The notes beneath the pieces were generated by a model, which saw nothing but the letters and a program-made list of their open reading frames with translations, was not told where the DNA came from and did no database searches. The translations under genes and the position numbers were made by a program. This document shows, in pieces, positions 9,160-15,859 of a DNA stretch of 64,000 bases. Origin of the DNA: Actinotignum schaalii (GTDB taxonomy: Bacteria; Actinomycetota; Actinomycetes; Actinomycetales; Actinomycetaceae); assembly GCF_000724605.1 (NCBI RefSeq), contig NZ_CP008802.1, positions 248,001 to 312,000 on the forward strand, read 5' to 3'. Position 1 is the stretch's first letter. Each line of letters opens with the position of its first letter.

Positions 9160-9233
9160 GCCCCCGTAGCTCAGCAGGTTAGAGCAGTGGACTCATAATC
9201 CATCGGTCGCGGGTTCAAGTCCTGCCGGGGGCA
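9160..9233 (+). tRNA. tRNA with CAT anticodon, probably tRNA-Ile2
   Basis: A full cloverleaf of 74 nt: acceptor GCCCCCG/CGGGGGC, D-arm GCTC/GAGC, anticodon stem GTGGA/TCCAT with loop CTCATAA (anticodon CAT), and T-arm GCGGG-TTCAAGT-CCTGC. CCA is not encoded. A CAT tRNA can be elongator Met, or Ile2 whose C34 is changed to lysidine by TilS. The acceptor pairs C4-G69 and C5-G68 are known TilS identity elements, and the TCGGTC variable region resembles Ile2, so Ile2 is slightly favoured. It marks the left edge of the mobile-element region. Confidence 0.85.
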
Positions 9234-9347
9234 CTGTGTGATGGCTCGCGTCATAGGTTCGCTGGGCTAATAGACAAAAATAGTTGCTAATGACGGCGTG
9301 TCGTTGGCTTGGATTCGGCCCGGGACCGTACGAACCGGGTTCGTGAA

Positions 9348-9432
9348 CAGAGTGCGAAGGAGAGCACCGTTCGCACCCGATTTCGTGTCTCTAACGCGCA
9401 TTGTGGCATCTACGCGGTCCAAAATGCGCACT
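9348..9432 (-). repeat. Dispersed intergenic repeat, copy C
   Basis: Reverse-strand copy of the imperfect-palindrome element also seen at 44969-45053 and 59776-59857. Shared blocks read AGTGCGCATT, GCCACA, ACACGAAATC, AACGGTG and CGCACTCTG in the same order and spacing. Confidence 0.7.
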
Positions 9433-9530
9433 GTGGCACCTCTACCCGCCCGTGACCGCGGCGCGTCACAGCCCGGACGCAACGAGTTTTCCGTCAAGGC
9501 ATATCACGCCACGGAGGTCAAGGAAGCAAG

Positions 9531-9557
9531 CTTATTGAGGTACCCGACCTCAATAAG
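9531..9557. repeat. Perfect 11-bp inverted repeat
   Basis: CTTATTGAGGT-ACCCG-ACCTCAATAAG. It stands in a gene-free stretch and is not followed by a T-run. It might be an element end, a protein-binding site or a terminator. Confidence 0.55.
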
Positions 9558-9728
9558 GCCGACTTTCCGTTGCTATGACAGGGTAAACCCCAGATATAAG
9601 ACCCACTTTTTGTCTATTTACCCGTCCGCTTGTGACGCGGGATTTTTCGTGTTTTGGACAAAGAATTCATCGACTTTTTATGCCTATAGGACACTCGGGG
9701 CTGCGGATAGTTTCTAGCCAGCCGGTGT

Positions 9729-10067
9729 TTATCCTCGCCGGGCCCGGGCCTGGCGAGGGCGTGATAGGTTCTCGTTGATCTGGGATGGTTGGCGATGCCA
9801 GGAACCAATCACCAGATTGATATTGATCTGGCCACCGGCGGGGCGTTTACTCAAACGGATAGGCAGCGGGAAAGAGAAGAGTTCTTCCCCGTCATGAATG
9901 GTGAAGAAGCAGGCGTGGTTATCCTCTCCGATAACGCAATAGATCTGCCGGTTCTTGAAACGGGTACCCACGTAAAGCGGGTAGCTACCTACACGCACAA
10001 CTCCGTGATTGTGGATCCGTAATTCTTCTGGGATATCCCACGCGCCAGGCGGATTGTCAAGCGCGAG
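9729..10067 (-). pseudogene. IS481/rve-type transposase, C-terminal remnant
   Basis: Reading the minus strand from just after a stop at 10068-10070, the frame gives LALDNPPGAWDIPEELRIHN, then HGVVRVGSYPLYVGTRFKNR and IHDGEELFSFPLPIRL. This is the C-terminal beta-barrel tail seen on IS481-family integrase-like transposases (Gly-rich strand, YVG, then DGELL...LP). The DDE catalytic core and the N-terminal helix-turn-helix are absent, so this is a truncated, inactive remnant. Family assignment rests on the tail pattern only. Confidence 0.6.
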
Positions 10068-10074
10068 TTAAAAC

Positions 10075-10156
10075 TGCACGCCTAGCGCAATAGGAATTGC
10101 ACGCCTAGCGCAAGGAAAAATGCACACCCAGCGCAACCAAAACTGCACGCCCGCAC
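10075..10156. repeat. 23-bp direct repeats next to the transposase remnant
   Basis: TGCACGCCTAGCGCAA begins at 10075 and 10098, TGCACACCCAGCGCAA at 10121, and TGCACGCCCGCAC at 10144: four copies at an exact 23-bp period. They lie directly upstream, in the minus-strand sense, of the IS481-like tail. They may be iterated transposase-binding sites at an element end. Confidence 0.65.
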
Positions 10157-10239
10157 CGAAAGGGTAATCTAGCCCGGCCCTCGACCACCCCTACCGATCT
10201 CACCACTCAAAGCACGTCGGTGCTCCCGCCGACCATCTA

Positions 10240-11402
10240 GTGTACCGTCCTTGATTTAGCTTTCTGGTTGTTGGGTGGGGGTTTCCAGGGTTGTTCTCGC
10301 GCGTGCTATTTTCTCCAGGAGGCTATCCACGTCAGCTACCCACGTGAATGGTTTGGCGGTAAGGTTGCGTTCCTTGATCCAGGCCATGATCTTTTCTTCC
10401 AGGTCGGTTACTGAGGTGAACACTCCTCTGCGGATGAGTTTGTCGGTGATGATACCGAAGAAGCGTTCGACTTGGTTGAGCCAGGAAGAACTGGTGGGAG
10501 TGAAGTGGAAGGTGAAGCGGGGGTGTTTATCGAGCCAGTCTTTGACTTTGGAGTGTTTATGCGTTGCCAGGTTGTCTAACACGATATGTACATCCACGTC
10601 TTCGGGTACTGTTTGTTCGATGAGGTTGAGGAAGGCCATGAATTCTTGATGGCGGTGACGCTTAGAAGTACGCGCGATGACTTTCCCGGTTGCCACGTCA
10701 AGGGTCGCGAAAAGAGTGGAGGTGCCATGGCGTTTATAGTCGTGAGCCATCGTGCCTGCCCTACCTGGTTTCATGGGCAGGGAAGGTTGGGTGCGGTCCA
10801 GGGCTTGGATGGAAGATTTCTCATCCACGCATAGCACCAGTGCTTTCTCGGGAGGGTTGAGGTACAGGCCGACAACGTCTATAAGCTTTTCCTTGAATAG
10901 CGGGTCGTTAGAGAGTTTGAACGTGTCGGTGCGGTGGGGCCGGATCCCTAACGATTTCCAGACTTTCGCGACCGTGGTTTTACTCATTCCGCACTCTTTG
11001 GCCATCGAGCGTGCTGACCAGTGAGTATCCCCGCTGGGAGGCTTAGTGTTGAGGGTCATCTCGATCATGGACATGTAGTCCTCGTCGGAATACGTAGGTT
11101 TACGTCCTCTACCGGGTGCGATTTTCCCGAAGTTGGTTAGTCCTTCTTCTTCGAAGCGTTTACGCCAGTTACGTACCGTGATAGCCGAGGTATCAAAACG
11201 CCTGGCTATCTCCAGGTTAGCTATTCCCTGGCTCGCGGCTAGCAGGGCCCCGGCCCGCACCACTTCACGGTGTGGGCGTGAGGGTGAGTTGTAGATCTTT
11301 TCCAGGGCGCTTCGTTCCTCGTCGCTCAAGGCGAGTGGTTTAGCGGGGTGCGACATGGATTAATAATACCATCACCAGTAAGCTATTTCAAGGACAGTAC
11401 AC
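10240..11402 (-). mobile_element. IS630-family insertion sequence, apparently complete
   Basis: A single transposase gene lies between terminal inverted repeats. The left end reads GTGTACCGTCCTTGATTTAG from 10240; the right end at 11381-11402 is its inverse with three mismatches. A TA lies on each side (10238-10239 and 11403-11404) within CTAG, the usual IS630 target and duplication. The intact gene and nearly matched ends suggest a recent or still mobile copy. Confidence 0.88.
10256..11356 (-). CDS. IS630-family transposase
   Basis: A 366-residue DDE transposase in one frame. Two helix-turn-helix segments occupy about residues 30-150 (NLEIARRFDTSAITVRNWRK and MAKECGMSKTTVAKVWKSLG). The catalytic triad sits in LCVDEKSS, HIVLDNLATHKHS and TSSSWLNQVERFF. 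The length is complete for one-ORF IS630 members and no frameshift is present. The stop lies close to the inner edge of the left inverted repeat. Confidence 0.93.
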   Translation of the reverse strand: MSHPAKPLALSDEERSALEKIYNSPSRPHREVVRAGALLAASQGIANLEIARRFDTSAITVRNWRKRFEEEGLTNFGKIAPGRGRKPTYSDEDYMSMIEMTLNTKPPSGDTHWSARSMAKECGMSKTTVAKVWKSLGIRPHRTDTFKLSNDPLFKEKLIDVVGLYLNPPEKALVLCVDEKSSIQALDRTQPSLPMKPGRAGTMAHDYKRHGTSTLFATLDVATGKVIARTSKRHRHQEFMAFLNLIEQTVPEDVDVHIVLDNLATHKHSKVKDWLDKHPRFTFHFTPTSSSWLNQVERFFGIITDKLIRRGVFTSVTDLEEKIMAWIKERNLTAKPFTWVADVDSLLEKIARARTTLETPTQQPES

Positions 11403-11404
11403 TA

Positions 11405-11690
11405 GGCCGATAACCAGCCACCACCACGCCCGCCGATAGCCGGAGTCGGCAGGCGATCCTCGCCACCCGCAGGCGTGGATTCTCAAACGGAGTGCAACAA
11501 CTTTCACGATTGGGGGTGCGGTAGCGACGAAGGTGGTGGAATGGGCTAGATTTGAGATGTGGGAACTGACAGGGGCGCCATACTTGGTTAATCGGTGTGC
11601 CGGGAATATCTCTCGGTGATCCGCCAATCTGGAATTCTGTTTTGGCCTGTTTTGCGGACCCGCCGTGAGTAAACTACCCGGTAAGGTCGG
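11405..11690. other. Gene-free stretch before the CRISPR repeats
   Basis: About 290 bases with no credible reading frame on either strand and no cas-like sequence that I could recognise. By position it may include a former CRISPR leader, but it has no AT-rich leader-like tract. Confidence 0.4.
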
Positions 11691-11841
11691 CCTTTCCCCG
11701 CACGCGCGGGGGTAATTCCTTCTACTCGCTCGACCTCAACGAAACCGATGGCTTTTCCCCGTTCGCGCGGGGGTAATTCCTACTCCGGATATATGGGTGT
11801 GCCGATCCCCGTCTCGTCCCCGCGTAGGCGGGGGTAATTCC
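11691..11841 (+). CRISPR. Orphan CRISPR remnant, type I-E-like, 3 repeats and 2 spacers
   Basis: Three 29-bp repeats at 11691-11719, 11752-11780 and 11813-11841 enclose two spacers of exactly 32 nt (11720-11751 and 11781-11812), a 61-bp period typical of type I-E. All end GCGGGGGTAATTCC and hold a CCCCG...CGGGG stem. The 5' and loop bases differ: CCTTT-CCCCGCACG, CTTTT-CCCCGTTCG and CTCGT-CCCCGCGTAG, so the repeats have diverged. No cas gene is in the window. Orientation follows the usual I-E repeat sense. Confidence 0.82.
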
Positions 11842-11860
11842 GGGCAAAATGAGATCAGTC

Positions 11861-11938
11861 TGTATAGAACGGGTATTTTGAAGCACCACGGTGCTTCACG
11901 TTCTCCACCATAGCGCTTCGAAATACTCGTTCTAAACA
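11861..11938. mobile_element. 78-bp MITE with direct-repeat flanks
   Basis: Starts TGTATAGAACGGGTATTTTG and ends with its inverse (24-bp arms, three mismatches). The 7-bp ATCAGTC is duplicated on both sides (11854-11860 and 11939-11945). An inner perfect hairpin GAAGCACC-AC-GGTGCTTC lies at 11880-11897. It has no coding capacity, so it is probably a miniature element mobilised in trans by an unknown transposase. Confidence 0.7.
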
Positions 11939-11975
11939 ATCAGTCTAATAAACAGTCCGCAGCCCCGTTCGCACC

Positions 11976-12454
11976 CTTATTTCGTATTGCGTGAGTCTTG
12001 CAGATGTAACCTGACTTGGCTCATTTTGGCGTGATGCGATTCATATTGACGTTGTGACCTGGGATTTCATCTCGCCGGTGGGTGAAATGTCGTACTAACG
12101 GGTTGGCGGTAGGCTCTGGAGTATGCCACGACCCCGGATCCGTACCGTGACAACCAAGTCGGGCGCGTCCGATCTTTCACCGGAAAGAAGACTCGATCCA
12201 GGCGCATTTAACGATTGTGATGGTAGCGATGGCGTGCGGGCATGTTCTTGAGCAGTCCGCGGGTGCGTCGTTGAAACGGTTGGTGCGGACGTTGAAGAAG
12301 TACCGCTCATTCGCGCTTGAGGTGGGTGCGCAGGTCGTTCATGCTCGCCCCCGCTGCCGGCGGGCGCGGCCGTGCTTATCGAGTCACTGCCAAAGTCTCA
12401 CTAAAATGAGCCAAGTCAGGCTTATTTCGTATTGCGTGAGTCTTGCAGATGTAA
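11976..12454. repeat. 34-bp direct repeat pair (likely target duplication)
   Basis: The same 34 bases, beginning CTTATTTCGTATTGCG and ending TTGCAGATGTAA, occur at 11976-12009 and 12421-12454 without mismatch, immediately outside the ends of the 411-bp element. Confidence 0.85.
12010..12420. mobile_element. 411-bp IS1634-type remnant with perfect terminal repeats
   Basis: An 18-bp perfect terminal inverted repeat, CCTGACTTGGCTCATTTT, lies at 12010-12027 and, inverted, at 12403-12420. Between them on the plus strand a frame near 12155-12350 reads RARPIFHRKEDSIQAHLTIV, then MACGHVLEQSAGASLKRLVR, the C-terminal part of an IS1634/IS4-group transposase. Most of the transposase is missing, so this is a deletion derivative that could move only in trans. 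Members of the IS1634 group are known for long, variable target duplications, which fits the flanking 34-bp repeat. Confidence 0.75.
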
Positions 12455-12514
12455 CTTGCGCTCGACACCCGCGTGAGAATTTCACTTACCGGAGTTGCAT
12501 GATGTCGTTAAACA

Positions 12515-12560
12515 TGTACGCACCCGAGGCGGATGTGGATCCAGCCCGCGGGTGCGTACA
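12515..12560 (-). terminator. Hairpin downstream of the inositol-type operon
   Basis: Perfect 12-bp arms TGTACGCACCCG and CGGGTGCGTACA with a 22-base interval, 25 bases past the end of the minus-strand gntP gene. Only a short T-run (GTTTAA) follows on the minus strand. Confidence 0.45.
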
Positions 12561-12584
12561 CGTGGTTTTGTGAGTTTGAGTTTT

Positions 12585-13952
12585 CTATACGATGAGGTAG
12601 ACCAGGGAGCAGAAACCGAAGGATACGAGGGATATGACTGAGGTGAACGTGGTCCACATCTTCAGATTCGTTTTCGTGTCTACTTGAAGGAAGCCGCCTA
12701 CTAGCCAGAACCCGGAATCGTTGACGTGGGAAGCGAAGAAGGATCCTGCTCCCATCGCCACCACAACGAGTGCGGTTTGGATGTCGTTGAGTCCGGCACC
12801 TGCCACGGTGGCTGCGAGCAAGGCCGCGGTGGTTTGGATGGCCACGGTTGCTGAGCCTTGTGCGACTCGTAGTGCCAGGGAAATAAGGTAGGCAGCCAGG
12901 AGCAGGGGAATACCAAGATCGGCGAGCGTGTTAGCAAGCGCGGTACCGATACCGGTTTCGCGTAACACGGACCCGAACATGCCACCAGCACCGGCGACCA
13001 TGACGATCGCGGCTACTGATTTGAACCCAGCATCGTTGATCTTATCGATATTCTTCCAGGGTACTTTACGTACATAACCCAAAATGATTGACGCGACTAG
13101 CGCGGTAACGAACAGGGCGACAGCGGTTTCACCGAAGAATTTCAGTGCGCTTGCCCAGGCAGCGTTTTCCGGGATGATTCCCGCTGATTGCAGGGTACTG
13201 GTGACCGTGTTACCGGTAATCAACAAGATCGGGAGCATGAGGATGAAGAGGACGGTCGCGAAGGCGGGTTCTTTCCCGGGTAGTTCACGCCCGGATTCTT
13301 TCGATCCGAGAACGTTGGGGATGGGAACGTCGAACCGCTTGGACAGCCATAGTGCGAAGCGGTAGCCTGCCAGGTACCAGGTGGGAATCGCGACGATCAA
13401 ACCAACCAAGAGCACGGTCCCGATATTGATATTCATCGTGGTAGCCGCGGCTACGGGGCCGGGGTGGGGTGGCATGAGTCCGTGCATGACCTGGAACGCG
13501 CCTGCTGCTGGCAAGGCATACAGGAGTACTGGTCCGCCCAGGCGACGGGCAACGGAGAAGATGATCGGGAACATGACGATGAGTCCGGCATCGAAGAAAA
13601 TTGGGAAGCCGAACAAGAGCGACGCTACCGAGAGGGCTAGGGGTGCTCGTTTTTCACCGAACCAACGTAGCAGGGTTTGGGCGAGTACTTCAGCACCTCC
13701 GGATTGTTCGAGCATACGCCCGATGATTGCCCCGAACCCGATAATGAGAGCGAGTTTGCCAACGGTGCCCGAGAACCCGGTGAGCAGCATATCGAATAGC
13801 TCGCTGACTGGGACTCCGGTAGCGATAGCAGTTAGGCCTGATACTAGGATGAGCGCGACTGTAGCGTTGACTTTAAAAACGATAATAAGGAAGAGTAAAA
13901 CGGCTATCGCTGCCAGAGCGACACCGAGGAGGCCTCCTGTTGTCAGAGTCAT
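12585..13952 (-). CDS. GntP-family permease (inositol-type operon)
   Basis: A 455-residue multi-helix membrane protein of the gluconate:H+ symporter family. Diagnostic stretches are GFPIFFDAGLIVMFPII, MPPHPGPVAAAT, GSATVAIQTTAA and FASHVNDSGFWLVGGF. A strong AAGGAG precedes the ATG. It is the last gene of mmsA-iolC-aldolase-gntP, 27 bases after the aldolase gene. Because the three enzymes are exactly those needed after 5-dehydro-2-deoxygluconate, that acid is an attractive substrate (inference); gluconate-like acids are the family norm. Confidence 0.92.
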   Translation of the reverse strand: MTLTTGGLLGVALAAIAVLLFLIIVFKVNATVALILVSGLTAIATGVPVSELFDMLLTGFSGTVGKLALIIGFGAIIGRMLEQSGGAEVLAQTLLRWFGEKRAPLALSVASLLFGFPIFFDAGLIVMFPIIFSVARRLGGPVLLYALPAAGAFQVMHGLMPPHPGPVAAATTMNINIGTVLLVGLIVAIPTWYLAGYRFALWLSKRFDVPIPNVLGSKESGRELPGKEPAFATVLFILMLPILLITGNTVTSTLQSAGIIPENAAWASALKFFGETAVALFVTALVASIILGYVRKVPWKNIDKINDAGFKSVAAIVMVAGAGGMFGSVLRETGIGTALANTLADLGIPLLLAAYLISLALRVAQGSATVAIQTTAALLAATVAGAGLNDIQTALVVVAMGAGSFFASHVNDSGFWLVGGFLQVDTKTNLKMWTTFTSVISLVSFGFCSLVYLIV

Positions 13953-13979
13953 GAGTGCTCCTTGGATATGTGGGCTTCT

Positions 13980-14843
13980 CTAGGAGAGAAGCTGGGCGGC
14001 GTTGGCCACGGCGCCTTGAACGTCGCCTGATTGTGGATAGAGCAATGACCGGCCAATAACCAGGCCGATCACGTTAGGGATCTCCAAGAGGAGAGCCCAC
14101 CTGTGCAGGGTTTTAGCAGCGTCATTGCTGACTTCCCCGCCGAGGATAACGATGGGAAGGGTAGTAGCCCGAGCGAAGCGTTCCAGGTCTGGGGTATCGG
14201 GAAGTTTGAGGACCGTGTAGGCACTGTTAGCCCCCAAGCCTGAAGCGATTGCTATCGAGCGGGTGACAGCATCGGTAGAAACATCATTGATGACCTGGTT
14301 GCCTTCACGTTTTGAGATGAAGGGTTCGACCATGGCGATGCGTTGGCGCCGGGCAAGGTCGGTGACTACTTTCCCTGCCATCTCTAACGTGCCAACGGTT
14401 TGTGTTTCCTCGTAGGCGATACGGAGCAGGATTTTCCCTCCTTGCAGGCCTGCTTTGGTTATCCCTTTAGCCGTATAGCCTGTGATACGGTCATCGAGTT
14501 CCCAGGCGGCCCCGGCGAGCCCTGCCCGGTTCATCGACCCGTATACCCATTTGCCGTCCAGGGCTCTCAGGAGTGCGAGGTCTTCAATGATGTCGGCTGT
14601 TCCTAACAGGCCGGAAACCCCGGGCACGGCAAGCGCGTCACACAGGCGTGCGAGTAGGTCGAAACGGTCTTCCATAGCGCGTGGGTTAGCGCCAGCGGCA
14701 AACGCGCCCCGGGCGGGGTGGTCGGCGGCCATGATAAGGAATTTCCCGTTGGGTAGGAGGCTGGCGGGTTGCTCGCGTGTAAGCAAGGCTTGGTGAGCAG
14801 TGCCCGGGCAACGCCGTCCTGCAATAAGCCTGGCAATATCCAT
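13980..14843 (-). CDS. Cgl0158-type (beta/alpha)8 aldolase, inositol pathway
   Basis: A 287-residue TIM-barrel protein resembling the DhnA/class I aldolase-like proteins found next to iolC in actinobacterial inositol clusters. Visible features are FLIMAADHPARGAF near the N-terminus, GGKILLRIAYEETQ, MVEPFISKR and LPIVILGGEVSNDA. By context it would cleave 5-dehydro-2-deoxygluconate 6-phosphate into dihydroxyacetone phosphate and malonate semialdehyde, the step done by IolJ in Bacillus. The ATG lies two bases after the iolC stop, so translation is probably coupled. The chemistry is inferred from neighbours. Confidence 0.78.
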   Translation of the reverse strand: MDIARLIAGRRCPGTAHQALLTREQPASLLPNGKFLIMAADHPARGAFAAGANPRAMEDRFDLLARLCDALAVPGVSGLLGTADIIEDLALLRALDGKWVYGSMNRAGLAGAAWELDDRITGYTAKGITKAGLQGGKILLRIAYEETQTVGTLEMAGKVVTDLARRQRIAMVEPFISKREGNQVINDVSTDAVTRSIAIASGLGANSAYTVLKLPDTPDLERFARATTLPIVILGGEVSNDAAKTLHRWALLLEIPNVIGLVIGRSLLYPQSGDVQGAVANAAQLLS

Positions 14844-14845
14844 GG

Positions 14846-15841
14846 TTACTGGTTGCTTTCTACTGATTTGGGTGTATCGAGTAGTGCGTCGGTGTGGTTA
14901 GCAGCTAGTACTTGCTCGATTTCGTCCTGGGTGGGCATAGCGGTAGAGCATTCAATACGCGAGGTCACGATCGCGCCGGCAGTGTTGGCATACCGGATCG
15001 TTTTCTCCAGGCTCCAGCCCTGTAAAAGCCCATGGACAAGGGACCCACCGAAAGCATCCCCAGCTCCTGCCCCGTTGACCACAGTCGTGTTCATCGCGGG
15101 GATAAAGAATTCTTCCGTGCTCGATTTCGCGAGGGTGCCCTTGCTTCCTTGCTTGACCACAGCGATCTGGACCCCGCGTTCCAGTAGTGCTGTCGCAGCC
15201 CGGTGTGGGTCGGTTTCCCCGACCGCGATTTCGCATTCTTCTACGTTGCCAACCGCAACTGTGGCGTAGTCGAGTACCTTGGCGTAACGTTCCCGGGCCA
15301 GATCAACTGACTCCCAGAACATTGGACGCCAGTCCATATCGAAAACCGTGTGGTCTTTACGCCCACGCATGTCAAGCGCGCTCATGTGGGTTGAATACGA
15401 GGGGTCCTCACACAGGCCCGTCCCGGAAACCCACAAAAGTTTGGCCTCACGAACTTGGTCTTCGTCCAGGTCAGTTTCCTTGATCTGTAGGTCGGGTGCC
15501 GAGGGTTCACGGTAGAAGAAGAACGGGAAATGTTCGGGCGGGATAATCTCGCAGAAGGTCACAGGCGTGTTCAGGGTATCGTCAACGATCACGTATTCAT
15601 CTGATACTCCGAGCCTGCGCATTTCCAGGCGTACCCACCGCCCGAAAGGATCATTACCAACACCGGTGAGGGTGGCGCAGTCTTCTCCCAGGCGTGCTGC
15701 TGCTACCGCAACGTTAGTAGGCGATCCTCCCAGGAATTTCCCGAAAGTCTTGACTTCTTCGAGGGTGCAATTAGTTTGTAGGGGATAGATATCGACGCCG
15801 CAGCGTCCGATTGTTAGTACATCATGGACGACCATGTCCAT
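14846..15841 (-). CDS. iolC: 5-dehydro-2-deoxygluconokinase
   Basis: A 331-residue PfkB/ribokinase-family sugar kinase. It shows GRCGVDIYP at the N-terminus, FLGGSPTNVAVAAARLG, and the catalytic NGAGAGDAFGGSLVHGL near residue 265. The overall pattern matches IolC, which phosphorylates 5-dehydro-2-deoxygluconate using ATP. I chose the ATG at 15841 downstream of AAGGA; a GTG directly before it is also in frame. It lies 18 bases after mmsA and two bases before the aldolase gene, and all three share the minus-strand operon. Confidence 0.88.
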   Translation of the reverse strand: MDMVVHDVLTIGRCGVDIYPLQTNCTLEEVKTFGKFLGGSPTNVAVAAARLGEDCATLTGVGNDPFGRWVRLEMRRLGVSDEYVIVDDTLNTPVTFCEIIPPEHFPFFFYREPSAPDLQIKETDLDEDQVREAKLLWVSGTGLCEDPSYSTHMSALDMRGRKDHTVFDMDWRPMFWESVDLARERYAKVLDYATVAVGNVEECEIAVGETDPHRAATALLERGVQIAVVKQGSKGTLAKSSTEEFFIPAMNTTVVNGAGAGDAFGGSLVHGLLQGWSLEKTIRYANTAGAIVTSRIECSTAMPTQDEIEQVLAANHTDALLDTPKSVESNQ

Positions 15842-15859
15842 CACTTCCTTATCTATTGT

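Larger units (their letters stand above)
9269..9618. repeat. Segment bounded by a 12-bp inverted repeat
   Basis: AATAGACAAAAA at 9269-9280 is repeated in inverted form as TTTTTGTCTATT at 9607-9618. No convincing gene lies inside; the segment contains one copy of the dispersed repeat (9348-9432) and a perfect palindrome (9531-9557). It could be the ends of a decayed element, or chance. Confidence 0.3.

Noticed and set aside
9298-9717. Open frame of 139 codons after the CAT tRNA
   Set aside because: No recognisable domain, Arg/Ser/Phe-rich, and it runs through a dispersed repeat and a perfect palindrome; not supported as a gene.
11630-11658. A possible fourth CRISPR repeat one period upstream
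   Set aside because: The 29 bases at that position share no stem or GGTAATTCC end with the other repeats.
9160-12454. An integrated element using the CAT tRNA as attachment site
   Set aside because: I found no second copy of the tRNA 3' end in the window and no integrase gene, so an att pair cannot be claimed.
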